From Candidatus Omnitrophota bacterium (GTDB lineage: Bacteria; Omnitrophota; Gorgyraeia; JABMRN01; RBG-13-46-9): a stretch of 33,444 nucleotides of DNA. Of this stretch, positions 10,125 to 19,000 are shown one piece after another. Numbering within the stretch: position 1 is the first letter of the stretch; each line of letters begins with the position of its first letter. The stretch spans positions 968,728 through 1,002,171 of the forward strand of contig CP070780.1 in assembly GCA_020346285.1 (NCBI GenBank), in the 5' to 3' direction. A model generated the notes under the pieces. That model was not told where the DNA came from, ran no database searches, and was given only the letters and a program-made list of their open reading frames with translations. A program made the translations under genes and the position numbers.

Positions 10125-12079
10125 CGCGTCGATATCTTTATTTTTGTCTCCAGGGAAAATTTCTCATTTTTACGCAAAGCCACTTTCCTGTGGAACAAAA
10201 GAGAGGTTCCCTGAAAACTTTTTCCTATTCCCCTTTCCGACTCATTTAACGTGTAAACCGGAAAAGACCAGAGATTTACCGGTTTCTCGAAAATATGGTT
10301 AATCTCTATGCCCGAGAATTTATCCACAAGCGCGATTTTACGCACTCGTTTCTTATGCCTGTTACGCAGAAAAAAATCATCTTCTATCGACCAGTTAAAT
10401 TCCGCGCCAAACAGAAATTTAACACCTTTGGAAGATATGTTTTCCAAATCAAACCTTATAAAAACTTCGGATTCCTTCTCCAGAATTATGCATTTTTTAA
10501 ATCTTAATTGGTGAGCGGCGCTATCCTTTTGAAGTCTTATAATTAATTTACCGCCTTTATTTTCCGTATCATAAATATACGGCCCAAACAAACTATCTTT
10601 GCCAAAATCGGCATGCTTAGATTTGGTAAAATCCGAAAGAGAAGTCTTTAAACTCATAATGTGGCAAAGACAGGAGAACTTCTGATAAGGGTCGTAACTT
10701 AAGAATCTTTTTAAATTCCGCTCTTTTACGCCCAGCATCTCATACAAATCTATGGGAGCATCTTCATCCATTTTTTTCTTTAAATTTTCTACATTGACTT
10801 CGCGTTTTTCCGTAAGTTTTCTATGGTAGGGTTCGTAGCGCCGCGACATTGTATCTATCAGGTTGAATGATAGCGGTTTATAATCCATTTCAAAGACCGA
10901 CCCGGCATAATCCGGGTCTATGAATAGCGCGAGATATTTATTCCGTGCGCAAATAACATTTTCGGAAAATTTTAGCGTTTTAAGCTCTTCCGCGCAGGCT
11001 TCGTTCTTAAGTATTTCCTCTGCATTTATAATATGGCTATACATGCCGTGGCGCAGATAATTTGTATAAATCCCGCCGAATATACCGTGCCAGTAGGCGC
11101 AGTTAGATTGGGATTTATAAAGTTCTATTTTTGCCTTTTCGTTTTTTGTTTTCTTTACCTCTTCGCTTACGGAAAGCATCCTTTTTCTCATAAGGTTCGA
11201 TTCGGGATATTTCTTAAAAAAGTTATTGAAATTACCCCCGCACCACTGGTTCATCTCGGCGTAACTTGAATGAGGAATGTCAATTTTTCCCAGACTGTTT
11301 GTTTCTTTAAGCGCTTCGGAGAAAGTCAATGTTCTTATCCAGTCGTTTTTTTCTAACTTTGAGAAAAATTTTTCAAGCCAGCCTTTTTTATAAACCCAGT
11401 CGTAAGTATGCGGCCAGAGCCCGAACTTTTCGCAGTCGTCCGCAAATGTAACCGAGCGCGCCTCGGGATTCCGGCGAACCTGATTAAGAAAATCTATCGT
11501 AACCTGGGGCTCTCTAAAAGGCATCGTGTAACGCAATTTCTTGACCGATGCAAATACATGAAATCCCTCGAGGTCTTTAATAGAATAATAACCGAAAACC
11601 CGCTCCTTCTCTACGCCGGCTTGTTTCAGGTGAAAATCATCCAGAATAGCATATCTGATATTGCTTAAATCCTTAAAAATAGAAGAAAGGCCGGGATCCC
11701 ACACTCTTTCCGCAAGCCAGATTCCGCTCGGGCTGAAATTAAACTGTTTTTTTATTGCATCGGTGAGTATTTCAATCTGCCCCTTTGCGTCGTCGGCCGG
11801 AATCATCGGCAATATGGGTTCGAAATATCCGCCTGTAAGAATCTCCACCTGGCGCGCGTCGATTAGTTTTCTTATCTTTTTAAAGAATTCCGGCTTGTTT
11901 TCAAAAATCCAGTCCAAAACCGAGCCGGAATAATGAAGCGATAATTTTATTTTAGGATGCCTCGCAAGAACCGTTAAAAAGGGTTCATAGGATTTATTAT
12001 ATGCCTCTTCAAAAATATTCTTGAAGTTATCCACCGGCTGGTGACAATGCAATCCCATTAAAAAGTTTATTTTTTCCAT
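10121..12079 (-). CDS. GH57 4-alpha-glucanotransferase or alpha-amylase
   Basis: This 652-aa cytosolic enzyme belongs to glycoside hydrolase family 57 and is close in size to the Thermococcus litoralis 4-alpha-glucanotransferase. GH57 motifs appear in order: HCHQPVDNF near the start, GGYFEPILP (about 84-92), WLAERVWDP with the putative nucleophile Glu124, TFADDCEKFGLWPHTY with the acid/base Asp around 213-214, and a C-terminal beta-rich domain typical of this subfamily. It likely rearranges or degrades glycogen-type alpha-1,4 glucans. No signal peptide is seen. An upstream in-frame TTG (12082) is less likely than the ATG, which overlaps the yvcK stop (TGATG) and has AGGAAG upstream. Its place among PTS genes suggests linked control of storage-glucan use (inference). 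Confidence 0.9.
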   Translation of the reverse strand: MEKINFLMGLHCHQPVDNFKNIFEEAYNKSYEPFLTVLARHPKIKLSLHYSGSVLDWIFENKPEFFKKIRKLIDARQVEILTGGYFEPILPMIPADDAKGQIEILTDAIKKQFNFSPSGIWLAERVWDPGLSSIFKDLSNIRYAILDDFHLKQAGVEKERVFGYYSIKDLEGFHVFASVKKLRYTMPFREPQVTIDFLNQVRRNPEARSVTFADDCEKFGLWPHTYDWVYKKGWLEKFFSKLEKNDWIRTLTFSEALKETNSLGKIDIPHSSYAEMNQWCGGNFNNFFKKYPESNLMRKRMLSVSEEVKKTKNEKAKIELYKSQSNCAYWHGIFGGIYTNYLRHGMYSHIINAEEILKNEACAEELKTLKFSENVICARNKYLALFIDPDYAGSVFEMDYKPLSFNLIDTMSRRYEPYHRKLTEKREVNVENLKKKMDEDAPIDLYEMLGVKERNLKRFLSYDPYQKFSCLCHIMSLKTSLSDFTKSKHADFGKDSLFGPYIYDTENKGGKLIIRLQKDSAAHQLRFKKCIILEKESEVFIRFDLENISSKGVKFLFGAEFNWSIEDDFFLRNRHKKRVRKIALVDKFSGIEINHIFEKPVNLWSFPVYTLNESERGIGKSFQGTSLLFHRKVALRKNEKFSLETKIKISTR

Positions 12080-13305
12080 CAATGCTTCCTAATCGCTGAT
12101 AATAAATCGATAATAATCTTCGCGAGTTTGTGGGAATCGTGGCGCACGAAATCCTTCGTATCTATAACATTGGCTTTTATAACCTCGCAACCCGACTGTT
12201 TAACTTTCTCTTCGTCTACGGTAACAGGATAGGCATTTTCCTCCTTATATTTTCCCAATAATTTCGGAGGAACCTTACCCGTGTTCACTATACAATAATT
12301 CATGACGTCTATGCCTGTATGGGCTATTATAGCATTTATATGGTCTGAAGCTTTATAGCTACCTGTCTCGCCTAACTGTGTCATAACATTGCAAACATAA
12401 ACCTTTATCGCCTTGGACCCTTTAATAGCTTTGTACATTCCATCTATGAGCAGATTTGGCATGATACTGGTATAGAGGCTGCCGGGGCCGAGGATTATGG
12501 CATGGGCTTTTTTAATCGCTTCCAGCGCCTCCATGGTGGGCCTTGAATCGTTGGGGTTTATATACATCTTTTCTATAGGGCTCTTTTTCTCGGGAATCTT
12601 GCTTTCTCCGATTGTCTCTGTTCCGTCTTTATGAAGGGCCTTCAGGACAACCTTGGTAAGTGTCGCTGGAATAACATTTCCGCGTATGGCTAAAACTTTA
12701 CTCGATGCCTTTATCGCCTGCTCGAAATCTCCCGTAACCTTTGACATGGCAGTTATAAACAGGTTTCCAAAATTGTGCCCCTTGAGGTATTTCCCGTCGG
12801 CAAAGCGGAATTGGAATAATTTCTCCATAAGCGGCTCCGTATCCGCAAGGGCAACGAGGCAGTTTCTTATATCCCCGGGCGGAAGAACATTGAGCTCTTC
12901 TCTAAGGCGGCCGCTTGAGCCGCCGTCGTCACCAACCGTAACAATGGCAGTTATATTACTGGTATATTCCTTTAATCCGTGTAAAAGCGTTGAAAGGCCC
13001 GTTCCGCCTCCGATGGTAACTATTCTCGGGCCCTTCTCAAGAATTCTTTTTTGATATATCCTGTCAACCAGCTCTTTACGTTCCGGAAGAAACACGGTAA
13101 CGAACGAGTTTATTATCCTGCTTACGCCTGTTATAACAATAAGTCCGCCCAGAATTATGATGACGGCTGCAAACGTTTTATTTTGAGGCGTCTTCTCGGA
13201 AATAACCATGGTAAACCCCATCGCGACAAGGATAATTCCGAGCGTGGTCAGAAATATCCATCTCTTGATGAACATACCCGGATATAGCCACTTCAGTTTG
13301 CTCAT
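12079..13305 (-). CDS. yvcK: YvcK/CofD-like gluconeogenesis factor with N-terminal membrane anchor
   Basis: The 408-aa protein has two hydrophobic segments (about 16-36 and 44-70) followed by a CofD/YvcK domain: IVTIGGGTGLSTLL (95-108), VTVGDDGGSSGRLR and PPGDIRNCLVALAD, the nucleotide-sugar or NAD-like binding region. In Gram-positive bacteria YvcK is required for growth on gluconeogenic carbon and for cell-wall shape, and binds UDP-sugars. Those versions lack the two N-terminal helices; a membrane-anchored form is reported from several diderm phyla. The ATG overlaps the ptsN stop (TAATG). Co-location with ptsH recalls the Bacillus rapZ-yvcK-whiA-crh (HPr-like) cluster. The role here is inferred from family. 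Confidence 0.88.
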   Translation of the reverse strand: MSKLKWLYPGMFIKRWIFLTTLGIILVAMGFTMVISEKTPQNKTFAAVIIILGGLIVITGVSRIINSFVTVFLPERKELVDRIYQKRILEKGPRIVTIGGGTGLSTLLHGLKEYTSNITAIVTVGDDGGSSGRLREELNVLPPGDIRNCLVALADTEPLMEKLFQFRFADGKYLKGHNFGNLFITAMSKVTGDFEQAIKASSKVLAIRGNVIPATLTKVVLKALHKDGTETIGESKIPEKKSPIEKMYINPNDSRPTMEALEAIKKAHAIILGPGSLYTSIMPNLLIDGMYKAIKGSKAIKVYVCNVMTQLGETGSYKASDHINAIIAHTGIDVMNYCIVNTGKVPPKLLGKYKEENAYPVTVDEEKVKQSGCEVIKANVIDTKDFVRHDSHKLAKIIIDLLSAIRKH

Positions 13306-13775
13306 TAGTGCTTTTTTTGGTCCTCTTTTATAATAAAATTAATCAATTCCTTTTCGCTCTTTGCCTTTTTCAACATGTCTTGAAAATATCTGTCTTTCAA
13401 AAGCCGGGAAATACGCGCCAGCGCTTTCAGGTGCGGGCCCGCCGACTCCTGGGGAGCCAGTAATAAAAAGAAGATATGGGCAGGTTCGCCGTCTAAAGAA
13501 TCGAAATTTACGCCTTCCTTGGATATGCCGATAGCGCCGATAAGTTTTCTTATTTTCGGGGACTTGCCGTGCGGAATTCCGATCCCTTGCCCTATTCCGG
13601 TAGAGCCCAACAACTCCCTGTCGATTAGTATTTTAACCAATGAGTCTTTGTCCGCCGGCTTCACTTCCCTTGTCCTTATAAGAAGGTCTACCAATTCTTT
13701 AATAACGCCTTCTTTGTCATTCGATTTCAAGTTAATTGTTGCCGCTCTTCTGTTTATAAAGTCCGTGATTTTCAT
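13305..13775 (-). CDS. ptsN: PTS EIIA domain protein, PtsN/fructose type
   Basis: This 156-aa single-domain EIIA accepts phosphate from HPr. The active-site motif is GIGIPHGKSP with His69. LLGSTGIGQG just before it is the typical EIIA-fru/Ntr lead-in, and FLLLAPQESAGPHLKALARISRLL is the conserved second half. There is no attached EIIB, EIIC or HTH domain, so it looks like the regulatory PtsN type rather than a transporter subunit. It is the first protein gene of the ptsN-yvcK-GH57-ptsH-ptsI run, downstream of tRNA-Gly. Confidence 0.93.
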   Translation of the reverse strand: MKITDFINRRAATINLKSNDKEGVIKELVDLLIRTREVKPADKDSLVKILIDRELLGSTGIGQGIGIPHGKSPKIRKLIGAIGISKEGVNFDSLDGEPAHIFFLLLAPQESAGPHLKALARISRLLKDRYFQDMLKKAKSEKELINFIIKEDQKKH

Positions 13776-13820
13776 TTATAAGTCCTTTCTTTTTTCTCCG
13801 AGGCCGAATCTATTCAAGAG

Positions 13821-13893
13821 AGCGGAAGACCGGATTCGAACCGGCGACCTTCGCCTTGGCAAGGCGACGCTCTACCAACTAAGCTACTTCCGC
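13821..13893 (-). tRNA. tRNA-Gly (anticodon GCC)
   Basis: The cloverleaf reads on the minus strand from GCGGAAGTAGCTTAGTTGGT to CTTCCGC. The acceptor stem is GCGGAAG/CTTCCGC, and the anticodon arm TCGCC-TTGCCAA-GGCGA gives anticodon GCC. The T arm is GCCGG-TTCGAAT-CCGGT. The discriminator is U, as expected for bacterial tRNA-Gly. No CCA is encoded. Its 5' end overlaps the 3' end of the small gene at 13884-14390. Confidence 0.95.
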
Positions 13894-14390
13894 ATGGTAT
13901 TCGACATGCAGTCTATCCAAATTTGCATTGTGTTACAATAATCTTTGCTGTTCAAGTAAACGCAACATGTTCCGTAAGGTAATTTAGTTTTGGTTAATAC
14001 ACTCCGACTTGGCAATACTTGAGTTTTTATAAACTGGGTCAAAGGAATCTTTAATTGATTAGACCAAAATAACTTAGCACCAGATTCATTAATATCTTGA
14101 TATGTATATAAAGCGATTCTTAGATCTAATTCTATATTATTAAAATATTTACGTAAAAAATTGCAATATACTTCCAATAATTTAGGATCAGAATTTGTAA
14201 GTGCTAACTGATACTTTCTATATTTAATGGGATAGGTCCCTTCCGCCCAATAAAGCATTATGCCTGCAACAAATAGTGGGTCATTTTTATATTGTTCAAA
14301 TGATGTCTTCGCTTGCTTTCTGACTATTGCTTCATGCTCAAGTCTATGCTTTTCCCGAGCCTCATTCATAATAGCGACTTTATCTATCAT
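13884..14390 (-). CDS. conserved hypothetical protein, homing-endonuclease-like, ending inside tRNA-Gly
   Basis: This 168-aa protein has the pattern AGIMLYWAEGT, then ALTNSDPKLLEVYCNFLRKY, KLFWSNQLKIP and YGTCCVYLNSK. I recall this arrangement from a hypothetical family in uncultured bacteria that may be related to LAGLIDADG-type endonucleases and often has an N-terminal HTH. Here the HTH is absent, so the gene could be a short form or truncated. The ATG has GAGG seven nt upstream. The last codons and TAG stop are made from the first 10 nt of tRNA-Gly, so the gene abuts the tRNA like an integrated cassette. It is also flanked by tRNA-Lys upstream. Codon use is A/T-richer than in neighbouring housekeeping genes, which fits transfer. 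Function is not known. Confidence 0.65.
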   Translation of the reverse strand: MIDKVAIMNEAREKHRLEHEAIVRKQAKTSFEQYKNDPLFVAGIMLYWAEGTYPIKYRKYQLALTNSDPKLLEVYCNFLRKYFNNIELDLRIALYTYQDINESGAKLFWSNQLKIPLTQFIKTQVLPSRSVLTKTKLPYGTCCVYLNSKDYCNTMQIWIDCMSNTMRK

Positions 14391-14403
14391 CTTATTTCCT
14401 CAT

Positions 14404-14425
14404 TTTTATGGCCATGGCCATAAAA
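14404..14425. repeat. 22-bp perfect palindrome
   Basis: The sequence centred on TGGCCATGGCCA with TTTTA/TAAAA arms is its own reverse complement. It lies between tRNA-Lys and the small gene at 13884-14390, about 14 nt before that gene's start. It could be a terminator for the tRNA, an operator or an insertion scar. Confidence 0.6.
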
Positions 14426-14435
14426 GAATATAAAC

Positions 14436-14511
14436 TGGTACCCGCACTAGGAATCGAACCTAGAACCTTGACATTAAGAGTGTCCTGCTCTACCGATTGA
14501 GCTATGCGGGC
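14436..14511 (-). tRNA. tRNA-Lys (anticodon CTT)
   Basis: The minus strand gives acceptor GCCCGCA/TGCGGGT, D arm AGCTC..GAGC, an anticodon loop CTCTTAA with anticodon CTT, T arm CTAGG-TTCGATT-CCTAG and an encoded 3' ACCA. The first pair of the anticodon stem is mismatched (G-A). Unlike the neighbouring tRNA-Gly, this gene encodes its CCA end. Confidence 0.95.
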
Positions 14512-14573
14512 CCGATAGTAAGGATATTATTATATCAAAATATTATAGATTGTAAAATGAAATAATAGATTTT

Positions 14574-14597
14574 CCCTCTCCCCTTTGGGGAGAGGGG
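14574..14597. repeat. REP-like hairpin between tRNA-Lys and tRNA-Leu
   Basis: CCCTCTCCCC, loop TTT, GGGGAGAGGG forms a perfect 10-bp stem, followed by GTAGGGTGAGGG. This kind of CCCTCTCCCC/GGGGAGAGGG..GGTGAGGG word is a common dispersed palindrome in unrelated bacterial genomes. The rest of the 113-nt gap holds nothing else recognisable. Confidence 0.75.
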
Positions 14598-14624
14598 TAG
14601 GGTGAGGGCAAAAGAATTCGCAAG

Positions 14625-14706
14625 TGCGAGAGGGGGGAGTCGAACCCCCACGCCCGAAGGCATACGGTCCTAAGCCGTAAGCGTATTCCAGTTTCGCCAC
14701 TCTCGC
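14625..14706 (-). tRNA. tRNA-Leu (anticodon TAG)
   Basis: The 82-nt minus-strand gene has acceptor GCGAGAG/CTCTCGC, an anticodon arm TACGG-CTTAGGA-CCGTA giving TAG, a long variable arm (TGCCTTCGGGCG), as expected for leucine, and T arm GGGGG-TTCGACT-CCCCC. The discriminator is A and no CCA is encoded. It begins immediately after the dtd stop codon. Confidence 0.95.
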
Positions 14707-15153
14707 CTAATTCTCATTTGAATCTAACCATATTGTAACCGGGCCGTCATTCACAAGCTCTACTTCCATATGCGCGCCGAAGACGCCCTCTTTCACATCA
14801 ATGCCATCGTCTTTTAACATCCCGTTCAATCTTTGCCAGCAATCCTTGGCTATTTGCGGCCCTGCCGATTTATCAAAGCCGGGCCGATTTCCTTTTCTGG
14901 TATCAGCGTATAAAGTAAATTGGGGAACGCTAAGGATAGAGCCTTTTACATCTTTTATGCTCAAATTCATCTTCCGTTCGGTATCCCCAAAGATACGCAA
15001 ATTTGCTATTTTTTTAGAGAGGTATTGAATATTTGATTCTTTATCCTCTTTGGCAACTCCGACAAATATCAAAAGCCCTTTTTCTATCTCGGCAACCTTG
15101 CGCCCTCCGACGGAAACATTTGCGCTTTTTACTCTCTGAACAACTATTCTCAT
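14707..15153 (-). CDS. dtd: D-aminoacyl-tRNA deacylase
   Basis: DTD hydrolyses D-amino acids (and glycine) mischarged on tRNA, acting as a proofreading factor. The 148-aa protein matches the family along its length: MRIVVQRVKSANVSV at the start, GLLIFVGV, KIANLRIFGD, FTLYADTRKGNRPGF, and the C-terminal NDGPVT (the Gly-cisPro motif region). One departure: the usual SQxxT active-site signature reads PQFTL here. The codon is CCC, one base from TCC (Ser). The gene is followed directly by tRNA-Leu. Confidence 0.95.
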   Translation of the reverse strand: MRIVVQRVKSANVSVGGRKVAEIEKGLLIFVGVAKEDKESNIQYLSKKIANLRIFGDTERKMNLSIKDVKGSILSVPQFTLYADTRKGNRPGFDKSAGPQIAKDCWQRLNGMLKDDGIDVKEGVFGAHMEVELVNDGPVTIWLDSNEN

Positions 15154-15223
15154 AACAGTTTAAATATCAGATATCTTTGTACCATTTGCGATTCTCCGTT
15201 CAACCTGCAAAATCACAAATTCC

Positions 15224-15556
15224 CTAATAATTTTTGCGCACTGCATAGGTAAAGTTCGAAAAGTACTTTCTCCATGATTCTTCCGTAGACATAAACTGGT
15301 TTGTTCCGAAGAAGTAATCCACAAGCGCTTCTCGTAAGCGCGTAAGTTCTTTAAGACGAGTAAAACCCTTAACACTGTCCAAAGTCAAATCCATCAGCTC
15401 CAGAGCACGCTCAAAAGCTTGTTGAGAATAAGCCGTATTATGCTTTGCTCGCCACTTAAGAGCGCGTTCCACTTCGCTTCCAATATTTGCCATTTGTTCA
15501 AGAAATGGCAGCTGATTCCAGCGCCCTGTTGCAAGATCTTTATGTTGATAGTTCAT
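15224..15556 (-). CDS. conserved hypothetical protein, partner of DUF5674 protein
   Basis: This 110-aa, mostly helical protein begins MNYQHKDLATGRWNQLPFLE and contains MANIGSEVERALKWR and LKELTRLREALVDYFFGTN. I recall very similar proteins in candidate-phyla and Omnitrophota genomes, without known function. Its ATG overlaps the stop of the DUF5674 gene (ATGA), so the two form a coupled pair. The high helix content and small size of both would suit a two-component module such as toxin-antitoxin or a protein complex, but nothing in the sequence proves it. No membrane segment or signal peptide is present. Confidence 0.75.
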   Translation of the reverse strand: MNYQHKDLATGRWNQLPFLEQMANIGSEVERALKWRAKHNTAYSQQAFERALELMDLTLDSVKGFTRLKELTRLREALVDYFFGTNQFMSTEESWRKYFSNFTYAVRKNY

Positions 15557-15894
15557 CGTTTAATCTTGTTTGCGACAATTTCAATAATTTTTTTAGCCAG
15601 TTCTCCACTTTCTATACCACGGATTCTATTGCCTTGAGAGGGGCGTATATTAATTACAGAATCAAATTCAATAAAGTCATTCCCTTGTAGATCCGGATAA
15701 AAATTAATTCCCCAAAGACTTCTTTGCTTTGACCCATCCTTGAGAAGCAACGCCTCTAAATCAGAATGAAGTTCGGCATCGACTGCAATAATTTCTCTAT
15801 CAACATCAACAACAGCTTTTACTAAGTTTCCAAACTTAGCAACAGCCATCTCTCTAATCTTATCCAGTGTTACTATTTCTGTTATTATCTTCAT
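15553..15894 (-). CDS. DUF5674 family protein
   Basis: The 113-aa sequence has the DUF5674 features FGNLVKAVVDVDREIIAVDA, ELHSDLEALLL, SLWGINFYPDLQGNDFIEFD and INIRPSQGNR. The family is widespread in uncultured and candidate-phyla bacteria and has no known activity. The gene starts at an ATG preceded by a weak AAGGG and is first of a two-gene unit with the downstream 110-aa protein (4-nt overlap). The 164-bp gap upstream (15895-16058) holds no other gene. Confidence 0.8.
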   Translation of the reverse strand: MKIITEIVTLDKIREMAVAKFGNLVKAVVDVDREIIAVDAELHSDLEALLLKDGSKQRSLWGINFYPDLQGNDFIEFDSVINIRPSQGNRIRGIESGELAKKIIEIVANKIKR

Positions 15895-16058
15895 ATGTTA
15901 AGCCCTTTGATTTGATAGCCAAATCGCAATACCCTCATTTTGCCTTTTTTGCGGAAAGAGCTTGTCCTTCAGCCTGCCTGTTCTGAAAAATTTTCAAGAC
16001 GCTTTTAAGTTAAGTTTAGAGTTATTATACAATGGGACGTAGTTTTAGGCAAGGGGAG

Positions 16059-19000
16059 TTATGCGGCCTGATTTAACTGCTTAATCGTCAATCTATAGTA
16101 GTCTTCCATTTTGTTTAATGGGATAGCTTCGGCGGGTGGCAACGCTCTTATAAATTCTAATATCTTTTCTTCGGAAACATCGATACCTGTTATAGCTTTG
16201 CATTGATGTTTAATGAAGCTGATGAGCCTCTTTTCATAACTATCCATCCTGTTGTATGGAGTATTTATTCTTATGCTTGAAGCTGCCAGGGCCATATCGA
16301 ACATGCCAATCATTCTTAGAGGCTGGCCACGCAAATCCGCATTTTTATCTATATCTACGTTACCTTTTCCTATCGGTTTTGTTTCCGATTTGCTCGCGTA
16401 GCATTCTACAGAGATCAAACTTAAGTTTTTGCTGCGGGATGTTTTTAATTCTATATCCAGTCCTTTTTCTTGCAATATCTTAATATATCTTTTAAGAAGG
16501 GCTTCCGGCGATGGCCCTTCATTCTTTATGTCATTTTCTTCGCAGTATTTATCTAATTTACGTTTATTATATCGTGCTACATAGTGTCTAGCGTCTGGCT
16601 TTGACGGTATTTTTGGTAACACGCTATTTAAGAAATATGCCGCGCTCTCTATGTCAACGTCGGAACTGACAAGCTCTCTTACAAACTCCCGTTCACCGGG
16701 ATATTTAACTTCGGGTATATCATACAGATGCAAAGGTTTCTTATTTATTCCAATTGTATGTTCTATTTTATCTACAGCGTCTATGAGCGACTTTGTATAC
16801 GCCTCATTTGGCCCTATAAACGCGTCTGAAAATCTGTAGTTTGGGTTGGTTTTCCTATTGTAATTATCGACTTTCGCAATCACGCCAAAAACCAGCAATA
16901 GCTCTACTTCTTTGTAGACAGTACTTTCAACAACGTTATCGGCTGCTTTTCTATGGGGAACGATGTCTTTTACGGGGAAGCCTTCGCTACTTCTGGCTTT
17001 CTCTAGCAATTCTGCATTGTCTCGTATGGTCTTTAAAAATGCTGCCGGAGTACCGTGGTTTCGGAGAAAAATATATCTGGATAGCATAAAAGATATGTCA
17101 TGAGTTGTCGTGTAATTCTGTAACCACTCTATCGTCCAGCCTAATACTTCGGGACGCAACAGTGTGTTTACTATAAGAAATCCAAACCCGTGCTCGGATA
17201 ATTGCTCCGCTATTCCGGGAGATATCCTTATGGCAACACCGTTTGGAAAGCGAGAAGACGTTATAGGGTATTTTTCCCCTGCACGTGGTGTAAGAATTTT
17301 AAACTTAAACACGTTTTCCGCTTTTGTTTTTAAATCATTAAGCAGTTGGTTTGCCTTAGGGCCTCTTACGCGAGGAACATTGATTATACTATTTAAAATA
17401 CCTGCGAGCCTATTTGCGAGTTTCTTTGCTTCTAATTCAGAATTATCTACCAGCTTTTTTGCTATTTCAAAGCTAACTGTTCCTACTTGTATTTCAAAAT
17501 TCGCAGGGTCTACCCTTTCTGAGCCGCGCCGAATAACTCTGAATTCAACTTTTGGCTTTGCAGGCGATTTTTGATCCACAGTTGCGAATGTAACTCTGAA
17601 ACCAGCTGGCGGAAGATATCCCAACCTCTTAAGTGCCTCTTGGTCCCCATATATAAAAGAGATTCTATCTCCGCCTTGTTCCATCTCGGTTGCAAATCCC
17701 TGCCCAAGCTTAATTGACATACCCTGTTCATATACTCCTCTATACCACATATCTAAAAGATAGGAAAATACCTCGCTAAGTTCATTCATCCAATCAAATT
17801 CTCTGTTATCCTGTCCATAGAGAGCGGATTTTTGCAGCCATTTTCTTAATTCCGGATGTCTTTTCATTAATTGAGAATGTGGGAACAGTATAGCCAAAGC
17901 TTCTAACTGTCCGGTTTCCGTCTTTAAATCTATATCGGCAAGTAACTCGTTTATCTTTACCGCAAATAACTTGTGCCAAAATTCGTGAGCCAGGCTATGG
18001 GCCTTACCCTTGGCATAAGCCATTTTCATTATTAGTCCATAATCGGCGCGATTTATAGCTGCGCTTAATCCTCTATCAGCACCGTGCAAAGCAAAAAACC
18101 TTGAAGCCAAACTTGTTAAATTTTGGTCTTTTTTAAATATCTCTAAAAGTATGTACTGTAAAACAGAGTTTTTAACAATCTCTATTTCCAAATCGCGCTT
18201 GGAAGCTTCGGTGTCTATAAAAGGCACCGTCACATGAAGCGCCTGCCTGGCTGGATGTTCTTTTCGATTTATTATTAGTTGATTCTCCCTGATTATCTTT
18301 GTTAATACTGCTTTCAATTGCGCATAATCGGCTGTAGCGCTTGGTATTTCGACATAATCTTCAAAAGGTGAGCCTGGTGCCACATTAGTTTGAAAAGTGG
18401 GAACGCATATATTTTCAATGTTTAATGTAGCTGTATCATATAATATTAAGAAATTCTCGCTGAAAAAGCCAATGCTACCGTGCTCTAAAATCCTGGCAAG
18501 CCGCTTCGGATCTGTTTCGCTGCCTTTATAAAAGCCAATTACCAACGCTTTTTTGCTGCCATCTTTCACGGCAGGTAACAACGGCCTTATGAAGGAAAGA
18601 GGATATTTGCCTTCTTCCAAATTTCTTATATAACTTTCAATCTTTCCCGGCTGTAAAATAGCTTCTCTCACACGTTTCACCAGAGGGCTTTCTGCACAAA
18701 GTTTCTTTATAATTTTACTAAATTGGGGGTGTCTTTCTATTAATAGGCGCGGGTTATTATCGTTATCATCAACATCCTTTATTACCTTCAGAGCCTTATC
18801 GTGCAATTCCATGACTATTTTTGTGCTGTCACCCGGATACCAATATTCGCTATCCTTCTCAAGTCGGGTTAATGCATTTGCTGTATTTTCTAATTCTTTT
18901 TTTTCTATATCTTTTATATTCTTAATGGCCCATTCGTTCCCATTTTTGATAACTACGTAAATATCATCGGGCGAAAAATTCGGAGAAGGCATTGTGTGGA

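Noticed and set aside
15160-15375. 71-codon minus-strand frame overlapping the 110-aa gene
   Set aside because: It is a shadow of the well-supported 110-aa gene in another frame.
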